NCBI GenBank assembly: GCA_001592805.2
Contig: CP051143.1
Coordinates: forward strand, 1,674,001-1,738,000
Direction of reading: 5' to 3'
DNA from: Peltaster fructicola
Taxonomy: Eukaryota > Ascomycota > Dothideomycetes
Length of the DNA: 64,000 nucleotides
In this document: positions 30,829 through 42,799 of the stretch, one piece after another
Layout of the letters: each line of letters begins with the position of its first letter
Position numbering within the stretch: position 1 is the stretch's first letter
Made by a program: the position numbers and the translations under genes
The notes under the pieces: model-generated
Told to the model about the DNA's origin: nothing
The model's input: the letters and a program-made list of their open reading frames with translations, nothing else
Databases searched by the model: none

Positions 30829-33379
30829 ATGGCAACGACCACATATGCTCCGTCAACAGCCTCTGCCGGGTCGATCAAGACGACGACGCGGCAAGAAGGT
30901 GCCAGTGGGATAGTGTTAGGATCAGCAGCTGTCGCACATACCCTGACTGCATGTACGCGCTGCAGACAAGTGAGTTGGTTGCCTCAAGATCGTGCTGGTG
31001 ACTGACACGCCACAGAGGAAGACAAGATGCGATCCAGGACTTCCGAAGTGCGGTCCTTGTCAACGAACGAACTCGATATGTGAATACTTCGATTCGAACA
31101 AAGGACGAGTGGTCAACCGTAACTATGTCGTACATCTGCAGCATAGAGTGAGAGAGCTAGAAGAAGAGCTGGAGAAGGTCGAGAATGAGGATGTTGCAGA
31201 GGATCCAGAGGCGATGATGCGTTCAGCTTCGGTGCGCATGCATGATACCGTGGAGATGAAGTTTCTGGGTCCAGCGAGCGGTATTGCGATTGCGAGGCTG
31301 GTCATGCAGCTCGCCAAGCAGTTCACTGATGCTAAGAGCATCAAGGATATCGTGCCAGATGTGGAAGCCGCGCAAAGTAAGAGCTTGTACGAGCAGGAGC
31401 AAGCCAAACCCACATCCAAAGTATATCCAGTCACCAGCAATGTTGCAGCACCAGATTTACCCAATAGAAGTCTTGCCGACATTCTGGTGCAGCTTTACAA
31501 GCTTAAGGTACAGCCTATGTATCCTGCTCTTCACGAACCGACCCTTGATAGGGACTTTGAGCTCGTCTACACCACACCCGAGGAGGCGACAGATTTCCAA
31601 AACTTCACAGTCCGAATGGTTATTGCTATAAGCTTACAAAAGATGGATACACAGTACGCGGGCCTGGCAGACAGCTTCTACCTTGCGGCATTGCGGTTCA
31701 TGAGGCCTTGTGTGCAGAAGATGGACATCACTTCCTTGCAATGCTTCGCACTTATGGCAGAATACTCTCTACTCACGCCCACAAGAACAGCAATATACTT
31801 CGTCATGGGTATCGCACTGCGTTTGGTGCAGAGCTTAGGCTTCCATGAAGAAAAGGGTATCACACACAACAAAGACGGCACCCGTGCTACTGCACTCGAG
31901 ATCGATATGCGTAGGCGCATGTTCTGGTGTATCTTCGTCATGGAGTGTGGTTTAGCCCATGCTCTTGGCCGACCCTGCATCCTGGCCACGAACCAAGACC
32001 ACATCGACGTGCAATGGTTCGAGATGTGCGAGGACAAGTACATCACTGATGCTGGCATTGACCCTGCAGCACAACCCACACTCAAGAAATGGATTACGAT
32101 ACACTTCTTCAAGATGAGACTACTGCAATTGGAGATACGACGGAAGCTGTACCTACGAAAGCGACCTGAACCTAAGGACGATTCCGATCCGTGGTTCATT
32201 CAGATGGATGCCAAGCTTGCAGCCTGGCGAGACGCCTCTCCCGACAACGACTCAGGTTCTGGACTCGACAAGAGATGGCATGTTGGCCGGTACAATACTA
32301 TGATTGTCTTCCTGTGTCGGCCTTCACCTCAGATTCCCCGGCCTTCACTTGCAGCCGCCATCAAATGCTTCGATGCCTGTGAGTACAACATCCACATGCA
32401 GCGTGATCAGATCACTAGAAAGAACGTCGATCTCACTTGGATCTTCACTCAATCGCTGTTCATGGCAATCAACACATTGCTATGGTCGCTGAGCTACGTC
32501 GAAATCCGAAAGAACCACACCCGAGCCAGTGTTGAGTCGCTACTCGACGTAGCCATGGAAGGCATCAAGCTTGCCAGCGAGCGCTGGCCAGGTGTTTCGT
32601 CAGCTGTACAGCTTTACCAAAACCTCATATTGGCAATTATGAAGATCTACGAAAAGGACGACGATGTCCCCATTGCCGCTACGACACCCTCTGATGCTGC
32701 ATCCCCGTCAATCGTCTCAACAGAAGCGCTCAATCGATCGCGGGCGACAACTCCTGCTACAGTCGCCAGTAGCTCAGTAGCCACTCCACCAGAGCGGTCT
32801 GCACCACCGTTCGGCTATCTCAACCACGCTCACATCAGCAGTGTCGAGCAAGCTCCACCTCAGCCTTGGCATCATGATCCTTCGCAACCACAGTTCCAGT
32901 CCGTCTCTGCTGCGTTCGCACCAGGACTCGCTACATACGACGCACAGATACCTCTGCCACATCTATCGCAACACATCTCGGGCCAGCTACTTGACCCGTA
33001 CAGCCAGATCAGTACTCTACCTGAGTTCACTCCCGAGATCACTGTTCCTGGATGGAACAATCTATACTACCCAGGACAGCATGCGGATCTCTACAGCAGT
33101 CCGCATAGTCTACACGACAATCTGGCTGGCCCAGTATTGTCTTCACCATATACCAATGATCTGCTCAACCCTAGTACGGCCTTTGGCAACAATCCAAACT
33201 ATCAACAGCACACACCACAATTCTGGGACCTTGATGCGAGTGCTTTCGGCAATGGTCTTAGCCAGAGTCAACAGCAGGAACTGATGCATACTTTGGAAAG
33301 CCAAGGGATGGAAGATATACAGCACATGATCACGAGTTCTATGGCTGCCATGGCTGCAATGGCCCCGAAACGGGGATGA
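30829..33379 (+). CDS. Zn2Cys6 fungal transcription factor (2 exons, 834 aa)
   Basis: Exons 30829-30969 and 31016-33379; the 46-nt intron splits the zinc cluster. The cluster is residues 42-69: CTRCRQ then RKTRCDPGLPKCGPC and a sixth Cys after QRTNSI. A coiled-coil helix follows (HLQHRVRELEEELEKVE). The regulatory domain includes ALRFMRPCVQ, MGIALRLVQSLGFHEEKG and MRRRMFWCIFVMECGLA, typical of fungal_trans (PF04082). The C-terminal third is rich in Pro, Ser, Gln and Asn, and the last helix has Met/Ala repeats. It should be a nuclear DNA-binding regulator. No target can be named. It is divergently placed against a second Zn2Cys6 gene. Confidence 0.87.
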
Positions 33380-33781
33380 TCTTGATCGGTACACGCTGGT
33401 CTTGCTGAATGAGATCTCATCGATCTAGAAGATGCTACGCTGGGAAGGAAGGATTCTTGGTTTAGCGATGGTGTTTGCACGGGACAATGATGGCGGTTTT
33501 CCCTATGGACACACGCGGCACAGCCCGTACGTAACGACAGTGTCAGCTGAGACTCTTGTATTAGCATTTGAGCAACGAGTCTTCCATGAAACCACTCACC
33601 ATGAGGACATGACTCCATGGCTATAAGCACTGTGCACGGACCAAGCATACTCAAAATCTTGGCATCCACTCGCGCTCAAATTTCCTCCGCCACCTTGTCA
33701 ACCTCATCTTCCACTCAACTACACTACGCAAAGCCGTACCAATAACTATTCCCACAAGAATCAGCTTATTGGAAGACCATC
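33380..33781. other. Intergenic, uL1 promoter side
   Basis: 3' region of the transcription factor gene and the promoter of ribosomal protein uL1. CT-rich stretches lie just before the uL1 start, as in many fungal ribosomal protein genes. Confidence 0.35.
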
Positions 33782-34537
33782 ATGTCGAAGATTACGGTCG
33801 CTGGTGTGCGTACTAACGTACAAGAGCTCCTCAAGTACTCCAACGAGGAGAAGAAGCGCAACTTCCTCGAGACCGTCGAGTTACAGGTGTGTCGCTAGTA
33901 ATGTCTCACAAAGACCAAGTCACTGACATGCGCATAGATCGGCCTGAAGAACTATGACCCTCAGCGTGACAAGCGTTTCAGCGGTACCATCAAGCTGCCA
34001 AAGGTTCCACGACCAAACATGAGCATCTGCATTCTTGGTGACCAGCACGATATCGATCGTGCCAAGCACGGTGGTGTTGACGCCATGAGCGCCGAGGACT
34101 TGAAGAAGCTCAACAAGAACAAGAAGCTCATCAAGAAGCTCGCCCGCAAGTACGACGCTTTCGTCGCATCCGACGCTCTTATTAAGCAGATTCCTCGTCT
34201 GTTGGGTCCAGGTCTTTCTAAGGGTATGCCTGCTCGACGATGATGCGCATGACAGAATACTGACGCAGTCATAGCCGGAAAGTTCCCAACCCCAGTCTCA
34301 CACAACGAGGATCTGTCCGCAAAGATCACCGAAGTCAAGTCTACCATCAAGTTCCAGCTCAAGAAGGTTCTGTGCATGGGTGTCGCCGTCGGAAATGTCG
34401 ACATGACTGAGGATGAGCTGATCGGAAACATCATGTTGAGCATCAACTACTTGGTCTCTCTTCTGAAGAAGGGATGGCAGAACGTTGGAAGCTTGACCAT
34501 CAAGGCTTCCATGAGCCCTCCAAAGCGTCTGTACTAG
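33782..34537 (+). CDS. RPL1: 60S ribosomal protein uL1 (L10a / RPL1) (3 exons, 217 aa)
   Basis: Exons 33782-33886, 33938-34223 and 34275-34537; both introns are 51 nt and in phase. The sequence is nearly canonical: [60 protein letters not shown], ending [14 protein letters not shown]. The length of 217 aa equals yeast Rpl1. uL1 forms the mobile stalk at the ribosomal E site that helps release deacylated tRNA. Its neighbour on the other strand converges tail-to-tail. Confidence 0.97.
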
Positions 34538-34691
34538 ATGCTGAAAGATGCTGGGAGTGACATGGACAAGATGTACACTCCAATGAGTCCTGTGATATGT
34601 CTGAGATACATCACGACTATATTGCAATAGTTCTGGCAGCACACCTTCACTGATTGTGTCGTCTTCAATGCAGAGCATATCACCTCATGCG

Positions 34692-36784
34692 TTATTCGTC
34701 CTCGAAGATGCTTTTCAGCGTGTGATCATCCGCACGTCTTCGTTCTAATGCGTTGTTCGTCCCAGCATCAATTTCCGCCGGTCCTTGTCCATATGCACTT
34801 TGTTTGGGCTCTTGTCCTGTATGTTCGGCATCGCGCGACTGTGGTTGCTGAAAGTTAGCGTGCATCATCATACGATCAATCGTCGCCTTGTCCACCAGAT
34901 CGTTTCGGGCCTCTGCCACGTCCTCCGGTCCGACTTCGACGTTTGCGGGCGGTTTAATATTGAAACGCTTGCACAACAATCGTGTAGGATGGATTGACAT
35001 CCGGCTCCTGGTCAGTGGACCAAACATGCCGACACTGGCAGCCTCCTCAGCAGGATCCTTTGGTTTATTGGTGGGAGCTGTGGCGGCATCTGGCTGGTCT
35101 GATGCAAGTTGAGGTGACGCCGAGGAAGTTGTGAAGCGACTTGCCATCAGCCCTGATATCGGTTTGAACACCTCAGCAGCTTGCGCAAACTCACGCATCT
35201 CTTTCGTCCACTCGTCTATCGAGAAACCCTTTGGCCGTTCCGGAAGTACAGCATTGAGCCCTGCCTGCAGTGAGATGAATGCTCTGTACCGCGCTCGCTT
35301 GTCTTCGTCCTCGGCGTACGGCATCCAACCTCTGCTGCCGCGTTGCAGTGCGGCCAGAGCAGTCTCTTTGTCAAGGCGAGGCACAACGTCCCACAACGTG
35401 CGCCTGTCGGACTCGACATGACCCTCCGGACGCCCCTCTCCACGAGCTTGAGGAAGATTGTCTCTGCCTGTCGCTGCTACAAGTTTGTCACGCGCAGCAG
35501 ACGTGACATAGTCAAAGACCGACTTGCCGGGCAGTCGTTGCTCGCCGAGAATAGCTGCACGATCTCTGGCGTCAAGAGTGGATGCTCTCGCAACATCCGC
35601 GGTCGATGAGTAGCCTGCTGATGCCACTGACGCAGAGTTCGCTAGCATGGCTGGTCGCCAGTCTGGTGGGACTTCTGGTGGTGGCCATTGGTTCTCCTGC
35701 ATGTTCAGCGTGGGTTTAGTCGACAATATGAAGCCTTGCAGTGGCAGACGCCCATCGTGGCATTTGCGAAAACCAGTAAGAGTGTTGGATGATCGTTGTC
35801 CAAGCTTTTGGGACACGAAACTGTTCTTTGGCACGGGAGTGCTCGCAATCAGGCCTCCCTTCTTCTTCTGCTTCTTCAGCTTGTCACCGCCGATGATTCG
35901 GTTGTACTTGATCTGTGGTCCCATAGTATAAGGGTCTTCGTCGTCAGATCCAGTGTCGTTAAGCACACCCACGCCAAAGGACGATTTGGATGCCTTCTTG
36001 GGCTTTGTGTTGACCTTAGATTTGCGAATGGAGAGGATGCGAGCATCGACATCGCTGTCGTCTTCCGCGTCGCCCTGTGGCTGTTTCTGGACCAGACTCG
36101 TTTCTCCAGCAAAGCCTAGACCTTTGCGATCATTCTTACGAATGAAGCTGATCATGCCACTGTCCTCTGGCGCAAAGAGATGGTGGTCGCCGGTGTTGTC
36201 GCCTTGAGCTCTACGCCTGACCTTTGGCCCAATACCTTGTCCCTCGCGCCAACCCATTCGCTGTAGGAGCTTCACGCCCATTGTCATGCCAGATGTCTTG
36301 AACAGATCCGAGAACATGCCTTTTGTGCCGTCATTGGAAGCTACACCAAGGCCAGCAAAGTCGCCTAAGGTCTCCAGCTTTTGAGACTCTGCTTGCTCTG
36401 CTAGATCTTCATCGTCCATAAAATCCTCGGCCTTGTGTCGCTGCTTGGTGTCCGCACGATTTGTACGCGACGAGACGAATGTAGATGGCGCCCATCCTTC
36501 CTTGGAGCCCACAGAGTTGAAGTACCTGCGTTGATATGAGCGCGCGTGTCTCAGGTTCTTGCAGCAACATACCCTGCACTCCATCCTCCTGTAAACGCTC
36601 CATGCAGCCTCTTGCGGCCGCGCTCATCTGTCACTTCTTGCTTCCATACAGGAACGTAACTCCCATCGTCTCTCACGTCGGGATCGAAAGCTGGCAGAGG
36701 TGTGCCAAAGAGTGCATATGGAGCATGCCGAGGTGGTCCATCAGATTCGAAGTTGGCTCTGGACCGCTTTTGCGAGGACATCAT
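34692..36784 (-). CDS. GPATCH1-like G-patch protein (2 exons, 681 aa)
   Basis: Exon 1 is 36784-36573 and exon 2 is 36525-34692, with a 47-nt intron. The N-terminal DUF1604 region spans the junction ([10 protein letters not shown] joined to [20 protein letters not shown]). The G-patch follows ([20 protein letters not shown]), then long charged segments. G-patch proteins activate DEAH-box helicases. GPATCH1 is a splicing-associated factor in the late (C-complex) spliceosome of intron-rich eukaryotes. The intron-rich genes of this window fit such a need. The start has two adjacent ATGs (36784, 36781). It converges with uL1. Confidence 0.87.
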
Positions 36785-37576
36785 TTAGCCTGTACCTTGA
36801 TAGCAGATGCATCGGACATATCTGCGCGAAGGTCGTGCGTGAGACCTACTTGTTATATGCGTTGTTCCAATGAGCATAGTGAAGTTGCTGCTGCAAAGCA
36901 TTGAACCGCAGTTCGTGTGAACCACCCGAAGTAAATGTATTTCGTGCATAACCCGTCATAGCGGATAGGCTTTCCTTATATAGCGGCGGACCGATCCATG
37001 CCATGAACAAAGAGATCGAATGGAGTTGGCTGGCGATATACTCTCAGACCATTGTTTCATCTCCTGATTCTTCTGGAGTACGAGTTGTGTCGTGACTCTG
37101 AGCATTCGCAGCGACATCACGTCTTTGTTCAGCAACTTCATCCACGGTTCGAGCGTCGAGAGAGCCAGTGCACCGTAGTATACGGCTTCAGATCAGCAAA
37201 ACGAGGAGCCACGTGCCGGGAGCATCATCATTATCGGGCCAGCTCCTGTAGCTTCGCGCAGGGCTTAAACTCCCTAGGGGACATCTTCTCACATAAACAA
37301 TTCCCGCTGTCTACGTTATACAGCAACTGCATCTTTGACAACGCTGTCGCGTGAGCTGTCTTGCTACGTGGACACGACCCTTCGGCCTCCAGCTCTGATT
37401 CGCAACCAATGTACGGCATTGGCATATAGCGGCTGGCCCACCGTTTGGCGCTGCGACCCTCCTCTGGCCCCTTTAGACAACCTCCCGCAAAGGTCCCTAG
37501 TCAACGGCTACCCGTCGCAGCCACAGCGAACCCTCTCCCATCGATATCGACGCTGTGCGAAGAAGCATAGAACGTC
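36785..37576. promoter_or_regulatory. Divergent upstream region (G-patch gene and KIN1)
   Basis: 792 bases between divergent starts with no supported gene. TATATAG near 36976 lies far from both ATGs. It likely carries a long KIN1 leader. Confidence 0.35.
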
Positions 37577-40500
37577 ATGTCGTCTGCGGCGGCATCACCT
37601 TCCTTGCCCCGGACACCCTCGCGACGCGGCCAATCAGGCTCATATACCGAGCGTGATCGACCTCATCGAACACATAGCACTACCTCAAGGACAGAGCAGC
37701 CTAGCACACCGCGTAGATCAATGTCTACTACACAGCATGCCACCCACGCTCGATCGCCCTCCGGCAACCTCGATAATGTCGCTCGCCATGACTATGAGCA
37801 GACGAGCCTGGTACGGTCATCGAGTGGGAGACGAAGCGAGTCGAATGATCGTCCTATGCAGCATGTGAATCCTACACGCACCGAGTCCACCAGAACTACA
37901 TCAGGACACTCTAGGACGACGTCACGATATAACGACCAGCCTCAAGCTACACCGACACCAAACGGAACAGCTGCGCCAGAGACGCGGACAAATTCAAGCG
38001 GACAAACGCAGACACTCAGGAGAAGGACTACAATCGATTCGAGCACAGGAGTGTGGGAACTTGGGAAGACGATTGGCGCTGGCAGTATGGGCAAGGTGAA
38101 GTTGGCACGCAATCGAGATACTGGAGAACAAGTTGCTGTCAAGATCGTGCCACGTCAATCGACTGACAATGAGCATCGTTCGGCTGCTGAGCGCGAAAGA
38201 GCAGATCACAGCAAGGAGGTGCGCACAGCACGTGAGGCAGCTATCATGACTCTGGTCGATCACCCGTACATCTGCGGCATGCGAGACGTCGTGCGAACAA
38301 ACTACCACTGGTACATGATGTGCGAGTATGTCAATGGCGGTCAAATGCTCGACTACATCATTAGTCATGGCAAGCTGAAAGAGAAACAAGCAAGGAAGTT
38401 TGGTCGTCAGATTGCCAGCGCGCTCGACTACTGCCACAGAAACAGTATCGTACACCGAGATCTGAAGATCGAGAACATACTGATCAGCAAGACTGGCGAC
38501 ATTAAGATTATCGACTTTGGCTTGTCGAATCTTTTCAGCCCTAAAAGTCATTTGAAGACCTTCTGCGGCAGTCTGTACTTTGCTGCTCCCGAATTGCTGC
38601 AGGCGAAGCAATATACCGGCCCCGAAGTCGATGTCTGGAGTTTTGGCATCGTGCTGTATGTGCTGGTCTGTGGCAAGGTTCCTTTTGACGACCAGAGCAT
38701 GCCCCAGCTGCATGCGAAGATCAAGAAAGGCGTTGTCGAATATCCACCCTGGCTCACACCGGAATGTCGCAATCTTATAGCGAAGATGCTGACCACAGAT
38801 CCGAGCCTCCGTGTGACAATGACAGAGATCATGGGCCATCCCTGGATGGTCAAAGGCTTCAATGGCCCGCCAGAGAACTTCTTACCACAGAACCGAAAGC
38901 CACTACAACTACCACTCGATTCTGCCGTCATTGATAAGATGACAGGCTTTGATTTTGGCTCATCTGAGCATATCACCACACAGCTTACAAGAGTCATTGA
39001 ATCTGAAGACTATCAACGAGCGGTACGATCAAACGAGCGCCGAGGTGTCATGCAGTCTCCGGAGATCGAAAAGAAACGAGGTGTTTTCGACTTCTACAAG
39101 CGCAGAAATAGTATCTCTAGCAGAGACACCTTGAACACTCCATCAAGTGAAGCTGTGCAGCTTGGCAACGATCCGTTGAACGCATTCAACCCATACATCT
39201 CAATCTACTTCTTGGCACAAGAAAAGCTCGAGCGTGAGGCTCGGGAGAAAGATCCAGGTGGACTGGAGATGCCGAAGGAACCAGGCGAGAAGCCGCTTGC
39301 TGTTCCAGGCATGCCAGAACCACCTCAAGCCGCATATACAAATGCTTCAACTTACGAGATGGCTGGAGAGAAGCCGACTGGTGGTAGGTCTCGGCCTCGT
39401 GCCAGAACACATGGCGAAGATGAGGTCAACGACGCTCTCAAGAATATGAACATCAACGCCGCACCGTCTCCTGTCAACCCAGCTATTGTTGAGCCAGTGC
39501 CTGAACAAACACCACAGAAGAAGGAGAGCACTGCTGTGGGACTGCTTCGGCGGCTTAGCACCCGTCGCCACAAAGAGCCCGAACGAGAAAAACCTGATCG
39601 TTCACACCCACCTCCATCACTGGCAGTATACTCACCAGACAACACCCCACGCAAGAGCTTCAGCGTCAGGAGAACTCGTGATCGGGACTCGAGTGCAACT
39701 CGACCAGACACCTCCACATCTGGGAAACGAGAAGAGCTGTTGTCACCACCGAACAGTCGCACTCAGGACCTCAAACGTACTGGTGGCCTAGGCCGAAGTG
39801 TGAGCGTCAACTCTAGTGACATTCGTCGCCGACTCACACGCCGAGGTATCTCGGAAAGCACAAGACCTGGTCTGACGTCCGACAACAGCCACGATAGCAA
39901 GGACTACAATAACAGCTTCATTGCATCGTCTGACGTCGAGAGTCGTCCATCGTCCGGCACAGCGACTCGTACACGGTCTGTTGGTCACCGTCGTCAAGCT
40001 AGCGTACAAGTTCGACGTATGAGACCAGATAACTCACGTACTCTCGATGTTCCCGAGGAGACCGATGCTGAGATGCAAGATGAGTTGGGCGCGGACGATG
40101 CTGCTGCTGGGAATAATTCAACCAATGCCAAGCCGGTCTATCTCAAGGGACTGTTCAGCGTCAGGACCACCTCAAGTCGACCAATATACGTCATCCGGGC
40201 AGACATCATTCGTGTGCTGCAGCAACTTGGCGTTGAGTACAAGGAGATCCGAGGTGGCTTTGATTGCAAGCACACTCCCAGCATTGAGCAGAGACCGCCA
40301 ACTGACGAGGCGGCACCATCTGGAGCAATGCCGATGACACCGCCTCCAGAGAACAGCCATAGGCGAAAGATCTCGTTTGGTGGCTTCAGAAGGGAGAACT
40401 CGAGAGATGAGTTCCGTGCGAAGATTGCTCGTGCGCCATCCCAAGATCGACACCCTAGTAACACAGCTTCCGAGGATGATAACTCAGAGTATGAGGATGC

Positions 40501-40729
40501 CGGTGGCCGATTTGGTAGAGATCGTACTGCAGGTCGATCACGAGCTGCTGGAGAAACAAGCACACATGTGCAGAACGATATGGGCGAGAGCATGACACTG
40601 CGTTTCGAGATCTTTGTTGTCAAAGTACCGGTCTTCAACTTGCATGGCGTACAATTCAAGAAGGTCAACGGCGGCACCTGGCAGTACAAGAATATGGCGC
40701 AGACGATTCTTAATGAGCTCAGACTATAA
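37577..40729 (+). CDS. KIN1/PAR-1-type serine/threonine protein kinase with KA1 domain (1050 aa)
   Basis: Single exon. The Ser/Thr/Arg-rich N-terminal 155 residues are probably disordered. The kinase domain is about 160-430: glycine loop GKTIGAGSMGKVKLA, catalytic Lys189, HRDLKIEN at 293-300, DFGLSN at 313-318, activation-loop Thr328 in LKTFCGSLYFAAPELL. A long low-complexity middle follows, then a C-terminal kinase-associated KA1 domain (LRFEIFVVKVPVFNLHGVQF through QTILNELRL). This is the fungal Kin1 (MARK/PAR-1) layout; the KA1 domain binds acidic lipids at the membrane. These kinases act in polarity, septation and secretion, and KIN1 kinases in fungi have also been tied to the ER stress response. 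The length matches the family. Confidence 0.92.
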   Translation: MSSAAASPSLPRTPSRRGQSGSYTERDRPHRTHSTTSRTEQPSTPRRSMSTTQHATHARSPSGNLDNVARHDYEQTSLVRSSSGRRSESNDRPMQHVNPTRTESTRTTSGHSRTTSRYNDQPQATPTPNGTAAPETRTNSSGQTQTLRRRTTIDSSTGVWELGKTIGAGSMGKVKLARNRDTGEQVAVKIVPRQSTDNEHRSAAERERADHSKEVRTAREAAIMTLVDHPYICGMRDVVRTNYHWYMMCEYVNGGQMLDYIISHGKLKEKQARKFGRQIASALDYCHRNSIVHRDLKIENILISKTGDIKIIDFGLSNLFSPKSHLKTFCGSLYFAAPELLQAKQYTGPEVDVWSFGIVLYVLVCGKVPFDDQSMPQLHAKIKKGVVEYPPWLTPECRNLIAKMLTTDPSLRVTMTEIMGHPWMVKGFNGPPENFLPQNRKPLQLPLDSAVIDKMTGFDFGSSEHITTQLTRVIESEDYQRAVRSNERRGVMQSPEIEKKRGVFDFYKRRNSISSRDTLNTPSSEAVQLGNDPLNAFNPYISIYFLAQEKLEREAREKDPGGLEMPKEPGEKPLAVPGMPEPPQAAYTNASTYEMAGEKPTGGRSRPRARTHGEDEVNDALKNMNINAAPSPVNPAIVEPVPEQTPQKKESTAVGLLRRLSTRRHKEPEREKPDRSHPPPSLAVYSPDNTPRKSFSVRRTRDRDSSATRPDTSTSGKREELLSPPNSRTQDLKRTGGLGRSVSVNSSDIRRRLTRRGISESTRPGLTSDNSHDSKDYNNSFIASSDVESRPSSGTATRTRSVGHRRQASVQVRRMRPDNSRTLDVPEETDAEMQDELGADDAAAGNNSTNAKPVYLKGLFSVRTTSSRPIYVIRADIIRVLQQLGVEYKEIRGGFDCKHTPSIEQRPPTDEAAPSGAMPMTPPPENSHRRKISFGGFRRENSRDEFRAKIARAPSQDRHPSNTASEDDNSEYEDAGGRFGRDRTAGRSRAAGETSTHVQNDMGESMTLRFEIFVVKVPVFNLHGVQFKKVNGGTWQYKNMAQTILNELRL

Positions 40730-41132
40730 TGTTATGTAGCACTACCGTACCGCACAGGTCAATTCCCCTGATCCAAGTGCTGCTATGATATGCCAGTCCT
40801 GTGAACGACGACAGGCGGCGTCAACGTGTCTGACTTGGAAGTGTTCCCATCTATCATGGAAACCCAGTGCATCGCAAGCTCACTTGTCGGCAATGATGTG
40901 AAGTGAATGGAAGAATAACGCCCCGCAAATCATCTCGAGGCTCTGAGTGGTCAGTGCATTCGATCACCAAGCTTCTGGGAGCGACCTATGATCGTTGCTG
41001 TCTCGGATGAAGCACGCAACCTTTCGCACAACACCCTACATCGCGGCACTCATTCTTTGGAACACTCTGAAAACCCGTCACGGCATCGTCGGCCGCAAGT
41101 ACGAGCAGGGAGTGCTCGTGAAGGCGCCTGCG
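40730..41132. other. Intergenic, upstream of CAF40
   Basis: KIN1 3' region and CAF40 leader. The CAF40 frame stays open upstream to an ATG at 41007 (42 extra residues), so its true start may lie within this stretch. Confidence 0.35.
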
Positions 41133-42351
41133 ATGCAACACAACTTCACGCATCAAAACCCATACCATTCTCAAGACTGGCAGCAGCAGCAGCAACACCA
41201 CCAGCAATCGCATACACAGAGCCACCATCAGTACAGTCAAAGTCAGGCTGCGGCGAACGCGGCAGCGCAACAGCACTTTGGTCGCGGTAATCAGAGTGGC
41301 AGTATCGTCTCGAATACCTTGAACCATGGCATAGGCAATGGTGGATCTACAAGAGATGTGCAAGATAGCAGTAGCAGTGGACCAGGAGACATGAATGAGG
41401 ACAATCGAAGAGTGCTCGAATGGGTGGCGCAGATCTTGAATGCCAACACACGTGAGGGCGCACTCCTTGAACTTAGCAAGAAGAGAGAGCAGGTTCCTGA
41501 ATTGGCCTTGATATTATGGCACTCCTTTGGTAAGTGCATTGGAGTATACCGCGTGTTTCGCTGACAGGTCAGGTGTCATGACTGCTCTGCTGCAGGAGAT
41601 CATTTCCGTCTATCCACTACTCAACCCATCACAATTGACAGCAGCAGCCTCCAACCGAGTCTGCAACGCCCTGGCTCTGCTGCAATGTGTCGCCTCGCAT
41701 CCGGAGACACGAGGGCTCTTCCTTTCCTCCCACACTGGACTCTTCCTATATCCATTCCTCAACACGACTTCGAAGTCGCGACCATTCGAATACCTCCGCC
41801 TTACCTCGCTAGGTGTGGTTGGTGCACTGGTGAAGAATGACTCGACCGAGGTCATACACTTCCTTTTGACAACCGAGATCATCCCGCTCTGTTTGCGTAT
41901 CATGGAGACTGGATCTGAATTGAGCAAGACAGTGGCTATATTCATTGTGCAGAAGATTCTCTTGGACGATATGGGACTGCAATACATCTGCCAGACATAT
42001 GAGCGCTTCTACGCCGTCGGGACCGTGCTCAGTAACATGGTCACTCAACTCGTCGACCAGCAAACCGTCCGGCTCCTCAAGCATGTTGTGCGATGTTTCC
42101 TCAGGTCCGTCTGCCGCCGCATACAACTACTGCTTTTGCTAACTTTCGGTAGGCTCTCTGATAATGCACGAGCAAGAGAAGCACTTCGACAATGCCTGCC
42201 AGATCCACTACGTGATGCGACGTTCTCACCAGTCCTACGAGACGATGCAGCCACCAAGCGATGCCTAGCACAACTATTGCTGGCACTTTCCGACCAAGCT
42301 GAGCCACATATGGCCTCGTATGGCCAACATCAGCAGAGCCTGCTGCCTTAG
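41133..42351 (+). CDS. CAF40 / RCD1 (CNOT9), CCR4-NOT complex subunit (3 exons, 375 aa)
   Basis: Exons 41133-41529, 41573-42104 and 42153-42351; introns of 43 and 48 nt. The N-terminal region is Gln/His/Ser-rich (from CAG/CAA repeats). The conserved armadillo-like RCD1 core starts at [20 protein letters not shown] and includes [77 protein letters not shown] and [18 protein letters not shown]. It is a scaffold of the CCR4-NOT deadenylase and links it to repressor proteins on mRNA. The start is chosen at MQHNFTHQ before the Gln-rich region. The in-frame ATG at 41007 is an alternative. Confidence 0.93.
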
Positions 42352-42799
42352 CACGACGCCGACAGCTCTTTGAGTCGCCCACATATGAGTTCATGATCGA
42401 TTGAGCGGATTTCTGCTATGTACAAGGATGAAAAAGTCTTCAGAGAGCGAGCTACGATGCGGGTGGAACAGAACAAATGTATTCATAGGGAGCACACTGG
42501 GCGTTTGTGCATTGCAGTAGGCATATACCCAACCTGCACAGTTGATTGAGCATGATGAAATAGCTCGGTTCATGCTTTTCATGTATTCATATAGTTGAGG
42601 GTTCATCTACTGCTATCGTACATTAGACTGAGTTTCGTTTTACAGTGAGAGCGTGAGATGTCTACAATGTCAGGATGGTCAGTAGACGGTCAATCAGAGA
42701 CAATGCGTGTATCTGTGGTTGAAGGTGACGTTCGAGCAATTCTGCCCAGCGAGATTGATTCTACTTGCACGCACTTTCAGCCGATTCAATCAGCAAATC
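42352..42799. other. Intergenic between CAF40 and the CMC4-like gene
   Basis: No coding signal beyond an open stretch in front of the CMC4-like second exon that is better read as leader and first intron. Confidence 0.35.

Noticed and set aside
37994-38839. 281-codon minus frame inside KIN1
   Set aside because: It is the antisense shadow of the kinase domain.
41007-41132. N-terminal extension of CAF40 from ATG 41007
   Set aside because: Open in frame but without family similarity; kept only as an alternative start.
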